A DNA stretch of 64,000 nucleotides, from contig DATKYK010000036.1 of the NCBI GenBank assembly GCA_035528575.1, positions 1 to 64,000 on the forward strand, written 5' to 3'. How positions within the stretch are numbered: the stretch's first letter is position 1; every line of letters begins with the position of its first letter. Both the position numbers and the translations under genes were made by a program. Of the stretch, positions 16,765-25,334 are shown one piece after another. A model generated the notes under the pieces. It ran no database searches, had not been told where the DNA came from, and saw only the letters and a program-made list of their open reading frames with translations. The stretch comes from Dehalococcoidia bacterium (GTDB lineage: Bacteria; Chloroflexota; Dehalococcoidia; E44-bin15).

Positions 16765-17554
16765 GGCAGTGGATGTCATAGTCGGTAGCCCAATTTGCCG
16801 TCGGGGGGCATTTATCATAGATAAATTTCTAGCAAATCAAAAAGAGATTCAGCAAAACTATCCTCAATCCGAGCTGGTTCTTGCTACCGAGGAAAGTGAT
16901 TTCGTCGAGGAACTGGAAAAGCGTCTCAGTTTCTACGAGCTTAGGGGAAGGGTCATACTATTTGAAGTTATAAAGCCGGATTATGCACGAAGTAGACTAT
17001 GGAACATAGCATGTGGCAGAGAAGCAATACGCCAATATGTTTTATTCCAAACTACGGCCAGATACCTTTTATCCCTGGATTCAGATATTACCTTTGACCC
17101 CTCCATCATACAGATAATGAAGAAGGAGATTCAAGGTAGCGATGTTGCTATTAGTGGAGTTGCCCATAGCCTACGGGCACTACGGGGAGGCCGTGTTACA
17201 ACCCTTAGTCCGGTGAGTTGCTCACTGCTCATCAGGGGTACGCTCGAAAAGATTAAACTTAGATGCTATGAATTCAAGAATGGCGAAGTGCTAGATGATG
17301 GACATGCACTTGAAATGGATTTGGCCCGACTTAGGCTGAAAATCAAAAGGGGCTATTTCCTCTCAATCTGCCACTATAAAAATGAAAATGAGGCTGTATG
17401 TATTGATCCTCACCCATTGGGATTCCAAAGAATAACCAGCTCCTCATTTGCCAGGTATGCACTCATTAAAGCCAGCATCATGGTCAGGCATGATATATCA
17501 TACAGACTACAGGTCCTTCTTTACAGGTTCCTTGGTGCCGTTAAAAGGACATAA
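16757..17554 (+). CDS. Putative GT-A-fold glycosyltransferase-like protein
   Basis: 265-residue protein of uncertain family. It begins DVIVGSPICRRGAFIIDKFL, has a central YLLSLDSDITFDPSIIQIMK that reads like the DxD strand of a GT-A glycosyltransferase, and later VLDDGHALEMDLARLRLK and CHYKNE. No membrane segment. It starts inside the GT4 stub and ends directly before ATG 17555, so it is co-transcribed with the following glycosyltransferase. Assignment rests on the DSD motif and context only. Confidence 0.7.
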   Translation: MNKAVDVIVGSPICRRGAFIIDKFLANQKEIQQNYPQSELVLATEESDFVEELEKRLSFYELRGRVILFEVIKPDYARSRLWNIACGREAIRQYVLFQTTARYLLSLDSDITFDPSIIQIMKKEIQGSDVAISGVAHSLRALRGGRVTTLSPVSCSLLIRGTLEKIKLRCYEFKNGEVLDDGHALEMDLARLRLKIKRGYFLSICHYKNENEAVCIDPHPLGFQRITSSSFARYALIKASIMVRHDISYRLQVLLYRFLGAVKRT

Positions 17555-18610
17555 ATGAAGGTCCTCCAGGTATGCCCTAAATACTACCCCGCCATCGGCG
17601 GGGTAGAGCAGCACGTGAGGAACATAAGCGAGCGGATGTCTCGCGAGCATGAGGTCACCGTGTTTGCCACTGATCCCTCCGGGGAATTTCCCAAAGAAGA
17701 GACTATAAATGGGGTTCTGGTCCGGCGATTCAAGAGCTTCTCCCCCAGCGATGCCTATCACGTCTCCTTTGATATGCTGAGGGAGCTCAGGAGGTCCGAG
17801 TTCGATATAGTTCACGGTCATAGCTATCATGCCTTTCCCCTCTTCTTTTCCCGATATGGCAAGAAAAAAAGGTTTATAGTTTCTCCTTATTATCATGGGC
17901 ATGGGCATACTCCCGTTCGAGATTCTCTTATAAGATTGTACAAACCCTTTGGGAAAAAGATATTCCAGGAAGCGGATATGGTAATCGCGGTTTCAAATTA
18001 TGAAAAAGACCTCATAGCCAAGGATTTCAAAATAGCTGATGATAAAATTGCCGTAATCCCTATAGGGATTGATCTTGAGGAATTCAATAACTTGGAAAAG
18101 GGGGAGGGAAAGCATAAAACAATTCTATATGTAGGGAGATTAGAGGATTATAAAGGGGTGCAATATGTAATCCACGCCCTGCCCATGCTTAATGCAGGCT
18201 TTCGCCTGGAAATAGTAGGCAATGGACCATACAGAGAGCACCTTATAGGACTTAGCAGGGAGCTTGGACTTGAAAGCAGGATCGACTTTTATCAAGACCT
18301 GCCCAGGGAGGAGATACTCAATAGGTACGCCGCAGCAGGCCTCCTGGTGCTGCTCTCAAAATACGAGTCCTTCTCCATCGTAGTCGCCGAAGCCCTGGCA
18401 TCCAGGACCCCCTGCATCGTTGCCGATACCTCGGCCCTAACAGAGTGGGTTGACAATAAGAACTGCTTCGGGGTTGATTATCCAGTAAATATTGCCCAGT
18501 TAGCAAAGTCGATATACGAAGTCATTGGCAGGGAAGTTGGAGAAGTGAAGCTCTGGGACTGGGACGAGGTTGTTGAGGAGACGGTCAGCATTTATAAGGG
18601 AAAAGAATGA
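17555..18610 (+). CDS. Family 4 glycosyltransferase
   Basis: 351-residue retaining GT-B enzyme. The N-terminal domain starts KVLQVCPKYYPAIGGVEQHV with the glycine-rich acceptor loop; the C-terminal domain has TILYVGRLEDYKGVQYVIHA and the E-x7-E motif in KYESFSIVVAEALASRTPCI that binds the nucleotide sugar. AAAGGA precedes ATG 17555, which abuts the previous stop. The stop (TGA 18608-18610) overlaps an ATG that opens a 35-codon frame. Acts in the cytoplasm on a lipid-linked glycan; sugar not predictable. Confidence 0.93.
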   Translation: MKVLQVCPKYYPAIGGVEQHVRNISERMSREHEVTVFATDPSGEFPKEETINGVLVRRFKSFSPSDAYHVSFDMLRELRRSEFDIVHGHSYHAFPLFFSRYGKKKRFIVSPYYHGHGHTPVRDSLIRLYKPFGKKIFQEADMVIAVSNYEKDLIAKDFKIADDKIAVIPIGIDLEEFNNLEKGEGKHKTILYVGRLEDYKGVQYVIHALPMLNAGFRLEIVGNGPYREHLIGLSRELGLESRIDFYQDLPREEILNRYAAAGLLVLLSKYESFSIVVAEALASRTPCIVADTSALTEWVDNKNCFGVDYPVNIAQLAKSIYEVIGREVGEVKLWDWDEVVEETVSIYKGKE

Positions 18611-18714
18611 AAATAAAGATGTTGACCGCGAAGCCGTATGCTTGCGGTATCAGAATCTACTCGCGAAATTTGGTCGAAGGATTGAGAGATTTTTCCCAGA
18701 TGGTGGTCAAATAA
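18607..18714 (+). pseudogene. Short frame coupled by ATGA, probable gene stub
   Basis: 35 codons starting at the ATGA overlap with the preceding glycosyltransferase. The product begins KIKMLTAKPYACGIRIYSRN and LVEGLRD, which reads like the first strand and helix of a GT-B glycosyltransferase, then ends at TAA 18712-18714. Most likely a truncated sugar-transferase gene. About 130 bp of unassigned sequence follow before the next gene. Confidence 0.4.
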
Positions 18715-18844
18715 ATCTACTATCTATCTGAATGAGATCTCTCCACCAGACCAAAGAGGAAAGATCCACCTTTTTTAAAAGCCAATTGCTTTATAGCACT
18801 CGCGTGTCTACAATATTGCTAATACTAGAGGGGGTAACTATACA

Positions 18845-19795
18845 ATGAAGAGGGCACTGATAACCGGGGTAACAGGTTTTGTAGGGAGTCATCTGGCTGA
18901 ATATTTATTGAAAGAGGGAGTGGAGGTGTATGGGATAGCGCGCTGGAGAAGCAAGCTAGACAATATTGAACACATCACAAACAACATACAGTTGATCAAT
19001 GCCGACATAAGAGACGGCCATTCATTAGAAAGGGTAATAGGGGAGTCAAAGCCAGACTATGTTTTCCACTTGGCTTCACAATCCTTCGTTCCGATGAGTT
19101 GGTGGGCGCCGGCGGACACCATGGAGACCAATTCAATAGGGACAATACACCTGTTTGAGGCGATTAGGAAATCGGAGATAGACCCCAAAATTCAGGTTGC
19201 AGGTACTTCAGAGGAATACGGGATGGTTTATCCCAACGAGCTGCCTATTAAGGAAACGAATCCTTTGAGACCTCTCTCCACTTACGGAGTATCAAAGGTA
19301 GCCCAGGATAAACTGTCCTATCAATATCACAAATCCTATGGCTTAAAGATTGTGGTCACCCGTGCCTTCAATCACACCGGGCCGAGAAGGGGAGAGGTGT
19401 TTGTAACCTCGAACTTCGCCAAGCAAATCGCAGAGATCGAGAAAGGAAAAGAGCCGGTAATATGTGTTGGCAACCTGGATGCTCGAAGGGACTTCTCCGA
19501 TGTCAGAGATGTGGTAAGGGCATATTGGTTGGCACTGGAAAAATGCGAATTTGGCGAGGTGTATAATATCTGCTCTGAAAAAACGAGGACGATACAAGAG
19601 GTTTTAAATCTACTTTTATCCATGACCAATAAAAATATTGAGGTAAGACAGGAACTCTCTCGGATGAGACCTTCCGATGTCGAGATACTACAGGGAGACT
19701 GTTCAAAATTCAAACAGCAGACCGGCTGGAAGCCAACGATACCTTTTGAGAGAACAATGGAAGATCTACTTAATTACTGGAGAGGAAGGGTATGA
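18845..19795 (+). CDS. NAD-dependent nucleotide-sugar dehydratase/epimerase, GDP-mannose 4,6-dehydratase-like
   Basis: 316-residue extended SDR enzyme. The cofactor motif is ALITGVTGFVGSHLAEYLL; HLASQSFVPMSWWAPADT and the catalytic AGTSEEYG and STYGVSKVAQ (Tyr-x3-Lys) follow; AFNHTGPRRGEVFVTSNFAK matches the GDP-mannose dehydratase / GDP-6-deoxy-4-keto-mannose reductase group. It is shorter than the canonical Gmd at 34225 and lacks the GQDGSYLAE loop, so it may be the 4-keto reductase (Rmd) or a variant dehydratase. GAGGGGG upstream supports ATG 18845. It makes or modifies a GDP-6-deoxyhexose for the glycan. Confidence 0.88.
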   Translation: MKRALITGVTGFVGSHLAEYLLKEGVEVYGIARWRSKLDNIEHITNNIQLINADIRDGHSLERVIGESKPDYVFHLASQSFVPMSWWAPADTMETNSIGTIHLFEAIRKSEIDPKIQVAGTSEEYGMVYPNELPIKETNPLRPLSTYGVSKVAQDKLSYQYHKSYGLKIVVTRAFNHTGPRRGEVFVTSNFAKQIAEIEKGKEPVICVGNLDARRDFSDVRDVVRAYWLALEKCEFGEVYNICSEKTRTIQEVLNLLLSMTNKNIEVRQELSRMRPSDVEILQGDCSKFKQQTGWKPTIPFERTMEDLLNYWRGRV

Positions 19796-19864
19796 GAAGA
19801 ATCTCCGTTTTAGTATTTCAGAATCGACTAGGAGGGGGCAGTTAGAGACTATGAGGAGGGAGAC

Positions 19865-21073
19865 GTGAAGATCCTCATGTTAGCAGATTTCTATCCACCA
19901 ATCCTAGGGGGGATGGAAAGGCATGTTCAATCACTAAGCAGCGCGCTAAGCAGAAGGGGCCATCAGGTCACCGTTTGCACCACGGCGATTCAGGGTCTTC
20001 CCCAATATGAAGAGCAAGGAGGAGTGAAAATACACAGGTTAAATGGTCTCTTCCAGAAAATCCCCTTTTTATACAAAGACCCTGCCAAGAGATATCATCC
20101 TCCCGCCCAAGATTGGTTGATTACCAGAAGCGCAGCGCAAATAATCGAGCGAGAGAAGCCGGATATTATGCACGTTCACGGATGGATCCTTTATTCCGCC
20201 CTCACCTTGAAAGAGAGATTTGGAATACCTCTAGTGACTACCATTCATGACTATGCACTTATTTGTCCTACAAAAACATTGATGAATAAGAACGCTATAT
20301 GTAATGAGCCTCTCACTAAAGATTGCATAGCTTGCGGTAGGGGTTCCTATGGCCTGGCAAAGTCTATAGCTACCTATGTGGCCGCAAGGACGTGCAAGAA
20401 AGAGCTGAGGTTGGTCGACAAGTTCATAGCGGTAAGCTCCTTTGTCAAAGAGGTTTACTGCAAGTATCTGGGGTTGAGCCAAGAAGATGTGGAAATGATC
20501 CCCAACTTCTATGACGCTGACAAAGAGGAACAGTGGGAACAGTCGGCATTAGCTTTCCCTTCGGATTTCATGTTGTTTGTTGGCACTGTCTCTGCGCACA
20601 AAGGGGTAAATATATTACTTGAAGCTTACCAAAAATTTAATCCACAGACGAAGTTGGTTTTAATCGGCAGCACGCACCCAGATTATCGCTATGAAAGCAC
20701 GGAAGGAATCAAGGTGATTAAGGATGCCCCGCATGAAGTTGTGATGCAAGCGATGTCAAGATGCAGATTTGCGGTCTTCCCTTCAATATGGCCAGAGCCT
20801 TGTCCCACGGTTGCTTTTGAGGCGATGAGCCAGAGCAAGGCGGTAATTGCTTCGGATATTGGGGGATTAAAGGATATAGTACTGGATGGGGAGACCGGCC
20901 TCCTTGTTCCCCCTAATGATTCTAACAAACTGGCCGAAGCCATCTCTCACCTGCTGGAGAGGCCAGAGTTGGCCGCCGAAATGGGTGAGCGGGGATATGA
21001 AAGATTTAAGGAGCATTACACCCCTGATGTTGTCATCCCTAGAATTGTAGATGTATACGAGAGCTTGGTTTGA
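19865..21073 (+). CDS. Family 4 glycosyltransferase
   Basis: 402-residue GT-B glycosyltransferase. Start block KILMLADFYPPILGGMERHV; a Cys-rich insertion (ALICPTKTLM, then CNEPLTKDCIACGRG) of a type seen in some GT4 enzymes; DFMLFVGTVSAHKGVNILLE opens the C-terminal domain; the nucleotide-sugar E-x7-E lies in WPEPCPTVAFEAMSQSKAVI. GTG 19865 is placed after GAGGAGGGAGAC. The four cysteines could bind a metal, which is inference. A MITE-like element lies ~115 bp downstream. Confidence 0.92.
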   Translation: MKILMLADFYPPILGGMERHVQSLSSALSRRGHQVTVCTTAIQGLPQYEEQGGVKIHRLNGLFQKIPFLYKDPAKRYHPPAQDWLITRSAAQIIEREKPDIMHVHGWILYSALTLKERFGIPLVTTIHDYALICPTKTLMNKNAICNEPLTKDCIACGRGSYGLAKSIATYVAARTCKKELRLVDKFIAVSSFVKEVYCKYLGLSQEDVEMIPNFYDADKEEQWEQSALAFPSDFMLFVGTVSAHKGVNILLEAYQKFNPQTKLVLIGSTHPDYRYESTEGIKVIKDAPHEVVMQAMSRCRFAVFPSIWPEPCPTVAFEAMSQSKAVIASDIGGLKDIVLDGETGLLVPPNDSNKLAEAISHLLERPELAAEMGERGYERFKEHYTPDVVIPRIVDVYESLV

Positions 21074-21187
21074 AGGAGGGGATGGATTGGAAATACAGGT
21101 TACGCGGAACAGAGGTCACCTCTCCAGCAGCGAGGTAAAAAGCTGCTAAAAAGTGGTCGCCTTACAGACAGGAGAGAGCTACTAAAG

Positions 21188-21309
21188 GAGACCGCTGAAA
21201 AAGAGGTGCAGGATACTTCCTAACGGGGGTCTGGGGGTGTCCCCCAGCTTTAAAAAGTCCCCCAAGATTGGGGGATTAGGGGGTTGATTGAGAATATTTC
21301 AGCAGTCTC
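21188..21309 (+). mobile_element. MITE-like element, full copy A
   Basis: 122 bp with 13-bp imperfect terminal inverted repeats (GAGACCGCTGAAA ... TTTCAGCAGTCTC) flanked by a perfect 5-bp duplication TAAAG (21183-21187 and 21310-21314). The interior holds palindromic G/C runs around CCCCCAGC and CCCCCAAGATTGGGGG. No coding capacity. Other copies are at 37496 (inverted), 50904, and partial at 45198 and 46299. Confidence 0.85.
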
Positions 21310-21334
21310 TAAAGGATTAGCAAAGCACAAAAAG

Positions 21335-22357
21335 ATGAACGAAAACATTGCCAATGAGATAAAGCCTCTGGTTGAAAGAATATCAAGCTGCTATGGGAGT
21401 AGATTGCTTGCCATCGCGGTTATGGGCGCCGCCGCCAGAGGAGAGGAGACCTGGCTAAATGGGAAGATGGTCAGCGATGTGGACCTGGCCTTAATCACCA
21501 GGCGTTTTGACCCCTTCTTCCCCGCTAAGCTCAAGGCGGTGACCGATAGATACTTCGGCAGTATCCCTTTTAGGATAGATGTAGGGTGCATACCTCTGAG
21601 AAACCTGAGGAATCACAGAAGTAAAGAATATTACGAAGCAAGAGAGACCGCCCATATTCTATGGGGCGACAAAGATATCTTCAGATATGTACCCATCAAG
21701 CGCCCTGAGGAAATACCTCAGTGGGAGGGGGTTCGGTTACTGTTTAACAGGGCATTTGATTTGTTGCAGGCGTTCTATGGGGGTGACAACCCGGAATATT
21801 GCATTGCCAAGACATATCTGGCGATAGGGGAGGCCTATTTGGTGTTCGAGGGGAGGTATCGCTGCTCATATAAAGAGCGGCTGGAGGAAATTCGACCCGG
21901 ATGCGAGCTGGAAGCCGTGGAGCATTTCACCGACAAGTTCGAGCGCGCTACCCATTTTAAGCTTGGCCAGAGCAGCGAAGTTGCACTGCCACCGAACGAA
22001 GCCAAACAAGACCTGCTCCAGGCGCTGGAACACTTTCTGGCGATATACACCGAGAGCGAGGGGACACTGGAGCAGAATATAGATGTCCTGTCGAGAAAAT
22101 TCTATCATCCGTATCATGCCCTAACATATAGCCTTACAAGACTGAAGAAAAGGGAGTTTCGCATTAGATCTCTCTTTGAAGAGCCCTGCTTCACTATCTG
22201 GAAGGAGATCATAAGCTTGCTTAGAGCACCCAGCCCACAAACAAGGTTCGAGGAGATCTCCGAGCGATTCTGGCAGACCCCTCAATTTCTGGAGACGGAC
22301 AGCAGCTTGGAGAGGGCGTTATTTAAGCTAAATGGCATCAGAAGATGGTTGGCATGA
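21335..22357 (+). CDS. Nucleotidyltransferase-domain protein (DNA pol beta/MNT fold)
   Basis: 340-residue protein. An N-terminal nucleotidyltransferase motif is visible: AVMGAAARGEETW followed by VSDVDLALITRRF, the G-x-x-x-RG ... SDxDL arrangement, with a third acidic position in FRIDVGCIPL. The remaining ~220 residues are helical with no recognised domain. I use ATG 21335; the frame also runs back through the end of the MITE to TTG 21284. It could transfer a nucleotide to a sugar or protein, or be an orphan antitoxin-like NTase; no toxin partner is adjacent. Position beside a phosphodiesterase-fold gene and a sugar kinase suggests sugar metabolism, as inference. Confidence 0.75.
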   Translation: MNENIANEIKPLVERISSCYGSRLLAIAVMGAAARGEETWLNGKMVSDVDLALITRRFDPFFPAKLKAVTDRYFGSIPFRIDVGCIPLRNLRNHRSKEYYEARETAHILWGDKDIFRYVPIKRPEEIPQWEGVRLLFNRAFDLLQAFYGGDNPEYCIAKTYLAIGEAYLVFEGRYRCSYKERLEEIRPGCELEAVEHFTDKFERATHFKLGQSSEVALPPNEAKQDLLQALEHFLAIYTESEGTLEQNIDVLSRKFYHPYHALTYSLTRLKKREFRIRSLFEEPCFTIWKEIISLLRAPSPQTRFEEISERFWQTPQFLETDSSLERALFKLNGIRRWLA

Positions 22358-22417
22358 CTATAAGATTAGACCCAAGCCCATGGTTCGCCCTCATATTGAT
22401 ATGCTTCTGACAAAGCC

Positions 22418-23569
22418 ATGAAAACCAAACTTTTAATATTTTTAATCGATGCCCTGGGCTATGATTATCTGCAGGAGGTCAGTTTCCTGGAGAGCTTCGG
22501 TGCCAAGTTCGTCCCGGCTACGTCGCTCCTGGGCTACAGCTCTACGATAATACCCGCAATCTGGAGCGGCAGGTATCCCGAGGAGACTGGGGTTTGGACC
22601 GAGTTCTTCTATTCGCCGAGACAGCCTTATAAGCTGATGAAAATATTTGGCAGAATACCCAATAAACACATAAAAATCCTTATGAAGCGGGCATTTTTGC
22701 GCTTTGCACAGAGGCGAGGCCACTGGGTAGAGACCTTGCCTGGGATTCCGGAATCAGTAGAGCACATGTTTAGCCGGAATCCTATCCAATACTGGAAATT
22801 CCCCCCGATTGAGCTAGACCACTCGTTTGATGAATTGTTAGAAAAACGCGACATCCCCTACTATTTCGATTTCCATAAGTTCGAAATCGATGAGGGTGGA
22901 ATTCTAACAAATCTGGAAAAATTGAGTGACTCCAAGAGTGTTTTTATCTACTATTTTGGGACGATTGATGCCCTGGGGCATATCGAGGGCCCAAGACCCC
23001 TCAAATTCAAGGACAAGCTAGAGGTCTTAGAGAGAGTTATAGTGAATGCCTATAGCACTCTGTCCAGGCATCACGACGTCGACCTGATCGTGTTCTCCGA
23101 CCACGGCATGACCGAGGTGAGGGGACAATGTGATCTATTGTCGAAGCTAAGGCCCTATAGGATGGGAAAGGATTACCTTCTATTTCTCGACAGCACGCTG
23201 GCACGCTTCTGGTTCTTCGATGCTAAAGCAAGAGAGGAAATTATTGCCATATTAAACAGCATGGAATGTGGACATGTGCTCGGCGAGGAGGAGATTGGAA
23301 GATATAAATTGAGGTTTAAGGACAACAGGTATGGGGAGCTCATCTTCGTGGCCGACCCGGGGATAGAATTCTATCCCAATTTCATGAAACCGCTTACCTT
23401 CCCCCTTATCGATCGTGAGACCAAGGGAATGCACGGCTATATTCCTGAAGAGCCCTCAACCCGGGGAATATTTATGTATCACGGCTCGAAAAAGCTGGAA
23501 CTAAAGGACAAAATGTCGGTTACAGATATTCTAGATGTACTAAAACGCGTTCTCGAGGGATCGCATTAG
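22418..23569 (+). CDS. Type I phosphodiesterase / alkaline-phosphatase-superfamily hydrolase
   Basis: 383-residue protein of the phosphodiesterase/nucleotide pyrophosphatase family. Metal and nucleophile positions are visible: LLIFLIDALGYDYL (first metal Asp), LGYSSTIIPAIWSGRYPEET (Ser/Thr nucleophile region), YFGTIDALGHIEG (Asp and His) and IVFSDHGMTEV (Asp-His), with KGMHGYIPEE near the end for the last His. No signal peptide, so it is probably cytoplasmic. It may hydrolyse a nucleotide sugar, sugar phosphate or glycan phosphodiester. It ends convergently with the PfkB-type kinase, the stops overlapping by four bases. Confidence 0.85.
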   Translation: MKTKLLIFLIDALGYDYLQEVSFLESFGAKFVPATSLLGYSSTIIPAIWSGRYPEETGVWTEFFYSPRQPYKLMKIFGRIPNKHIKILMKRAFLRFAQRRGHWVETLPGIPESVEHMFSRNPIQYWKFPPIELDHSFDELLEKRDIPYYFDFHKFEIDEGGILTNLEKLSDSKSVFIYYFGTIDALGHIEGPRPLKFKDKLEVLERVIVNAYSTLSRHHDVDLIVFSDHGMTEVRGQCDLLSKLRPYRMGKDYLLFLDSTLARFWFFDAKAREEIIAILNSMECGHVLGEEEIGRYKLRFKDNRYGELIFVADPGIEFYPNFMKPLTFPLIDRETKGMHGYIPEEPSTRGIFMYHGSKKLELKDKMSVTDILDVLKRVLEGSH

Positions 23570-24474
23570 GGTTTTTGCAGCCTCGGGCCTAACACTGCAA
23601 CTGCCTTCGCCGCGACATTGGAGGCATAGTTCCCCACCTTCTCCTCTCCCCATCCCCGGCAAAGGCCATGGATAAAGGCTGCAGCATAGGCATCGCCAGC
23701 ACCCGTAGTATCTACCACCTCTGTCGGATGAGCCTCGATAGTGTACACGCCTTTCCCGGTTATGATGCTGCTTCCTTCCTGACCCCTGGTTAAGACGATC
23801 GTCTCAAGACCCAGGGTTTGAAGAAATTTGGCCACCTCCAGCTCTACGACACTACCTATCAGGCTTTGCGCCTCTGCCCTGTTGAGAATGAGGATATCTA
23901 CATATCGTCTTATGATCTCGGTATAGAACTCCCTAAACTTCGCTGCGAGGTTAGGTGCGCCTGGATTGAAAACCAGGCTCACTTCACCGCTAGAAACTTC
24001 TTGGATAACCCTTTGAATAGTCTTAGAGGTGATATCGTCTTGAAAGGAATAGCCTGAAAAGTAGAGAAAACGCGAGTTTCTTATAACGTCTTGATCCACG
24101 TCGCTGTAGCGCAGTTCCGCATTGGCGCCGCGGTCTGAGATGAAGGATCTCTCGCCATCGGGGCGCACCAGGGTGAACGCCAGCCCCGTTAAGTGGGTCT
24201 GGCTGAGGGAAACGTTCTTCATCACCCCGGTCTGCTCAAGCGTATCATGGAAAAGCTGGCCAAAGGGGTCGTCTCCCACCCGGCCGATGAAGGCTGCCTG
24301 GCCCCCGAGTTGAGAGATATTTATGGCCACATTTGCCGTGCCTCCGGCATACAGTGTGGCCTTGGTGTTCACCACACCGTCGAGAGTGATCTCGTCTATA
24401 TCCTTCGATAGTGGCAGGATGACATCCACCATCGCATCCCCGAGCGCGGTGCAGTCAAGCTTTTCCATTTTCAT
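23566..24474 (-). CDS. PfkB-family carbohydrate kinase
   Basis: 302-residue ribokinase/PfkB-fold sugar or nucleoside kinase. The N-terminal signature GGTANVAINISQLGGQAAF and VGDDPFGQLF are seen, and the C-terminal catalytic signature is VVDTTGAGDAYAAAFIHGL with the base Asp in GAGD. It would phosphorylate a sugar with ATP. The start ATG at 24474 has no good ribosome site; the internal ATG two codons later is an alternative. It is the first minus-strand gene of the island and is convergent with the phosphodiesterase-fold gene. Confidence 0.92.
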   Translation of the reverse strand: MKMEKLDCTALGDAMVDVILPLSKDIDEITLDGVVNTKATLYAGGTANVAINISQLGGQAAFIGRVGDDPFGQLFHDTLEQTGVMKNVSLSQTHLTGLAFTLVRPDGERSFISDRGANAELRYSDVDQDVIRNSRFLYFSGYSFQDDITSKTIQRVIQEVSSGEVSLVFNPGAPNLAAKFREFYTEIIRRYVDILILNRAEAQSLIGSVVELEVAKFLQTLGLETIVLTRGQEGSSIITGKGVYTIEAHPTEVVDTTGAGDAYAAAFIHGLCRGWGEEKVGNYASNVAAKAVAVLGPRLQKP

Positions 24475-24634
24475 ATCTGGGTCTATCTTAGTCCCTTTCA
24501 GCCAAGACGACTACAGCCTTTTGAGGATTGGGTAAATGCATAAATGTTTCCATACAAAGATATGTAAAGCAACGTAAAGGTAAACGAGCCCATGCCGGCG
24601 ATCCCGACATAGTCAGGGAGAATTATACCACTTT

Positions 24635-24907
24635 TTACATAATAAAATAGCTTCCTAGAAGCGTGGCAAGGGTTACGAAGCTACAGAGCGCGGCCAGCTC
24701 CTTGATCTTGCATTGCACTCGCAGTATGGTATAGCAAACACTGTTCATCCCCATAAATACGTTTGAAAAGCTTAAAAAGATTTGTATAAGATATTCATAC
24801 GGGCAATTTTTAAAGGAATAGGTGATAACCGAGGATATCCTACTAAAAACGAATTCAATCAGCAAAGAAGGTAGATCAAAAAGGTATTTCCCCCCTCTCT
24901 TAATCAT
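24635..24907 (-). pseudogene. Decayed Wzx-type oligosaccharide flippase, remnant 1
   Basis: A 90-codon open frame whose product matches only the middle of a polysaccharide flippase: a helix IQIFLSFSNVFMGMNSVCY, then TILRVQCKIKELAALCSF and VTLATLLGSYFIM. This helix-loop-helix with the RVQ-IKEL loop is typical of PST/Wzx transporters, which are 400-500 residues long. No neighbouring frame extends it. Similar DNA, with more stops, lies at 29190-29585, also upstream of a paralogous GT2 gene. The rest of 24475-25334 shows no gene. Confidence 0.65.
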
Positions 24908-25334
24908 TATGAAGTTGAAATGCAGCCAGACATGTCAGCACACAGACGATCGGGAAGCTGCGGATAATAGCTAACCCTTCATTTGTTATGTGGGCATTTA
25001 TTTGGAGCCAGCATTATAGTTCAGTGTTGATATACTATGAAGGCAAAAAGCTCTCTCAATAAAATACTTATTGCGATACATTAAGTGTCTTCTTCTTGGC
25101 TTAGGTGATGGCGCAGCATTGTCAGTTGAATCCTATAATAAGTTGAGATCGCGGAAATAATCCGTTAAACTATTGAGGCTACCCCTTACCTATTCTAGGA
25201 TCTGGAGGTTGCGTCACAAATGCGGCAGAACGGATATATGAGCATCATAAAGAATTATAACCTAATGCTATTATCACCCCGACCATGAGTATATAGGAGA
25301 GCATGCTTTGGCCGCAGGTAAAAGTGGAGGAGAT

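Noticed and set aside
21284-21334. TTG 21284 as start of the nucleotidyltransferase
   Set aside because: That extension is translated from the end of the MITE-like element; ATG 21335 is the first start outside it.
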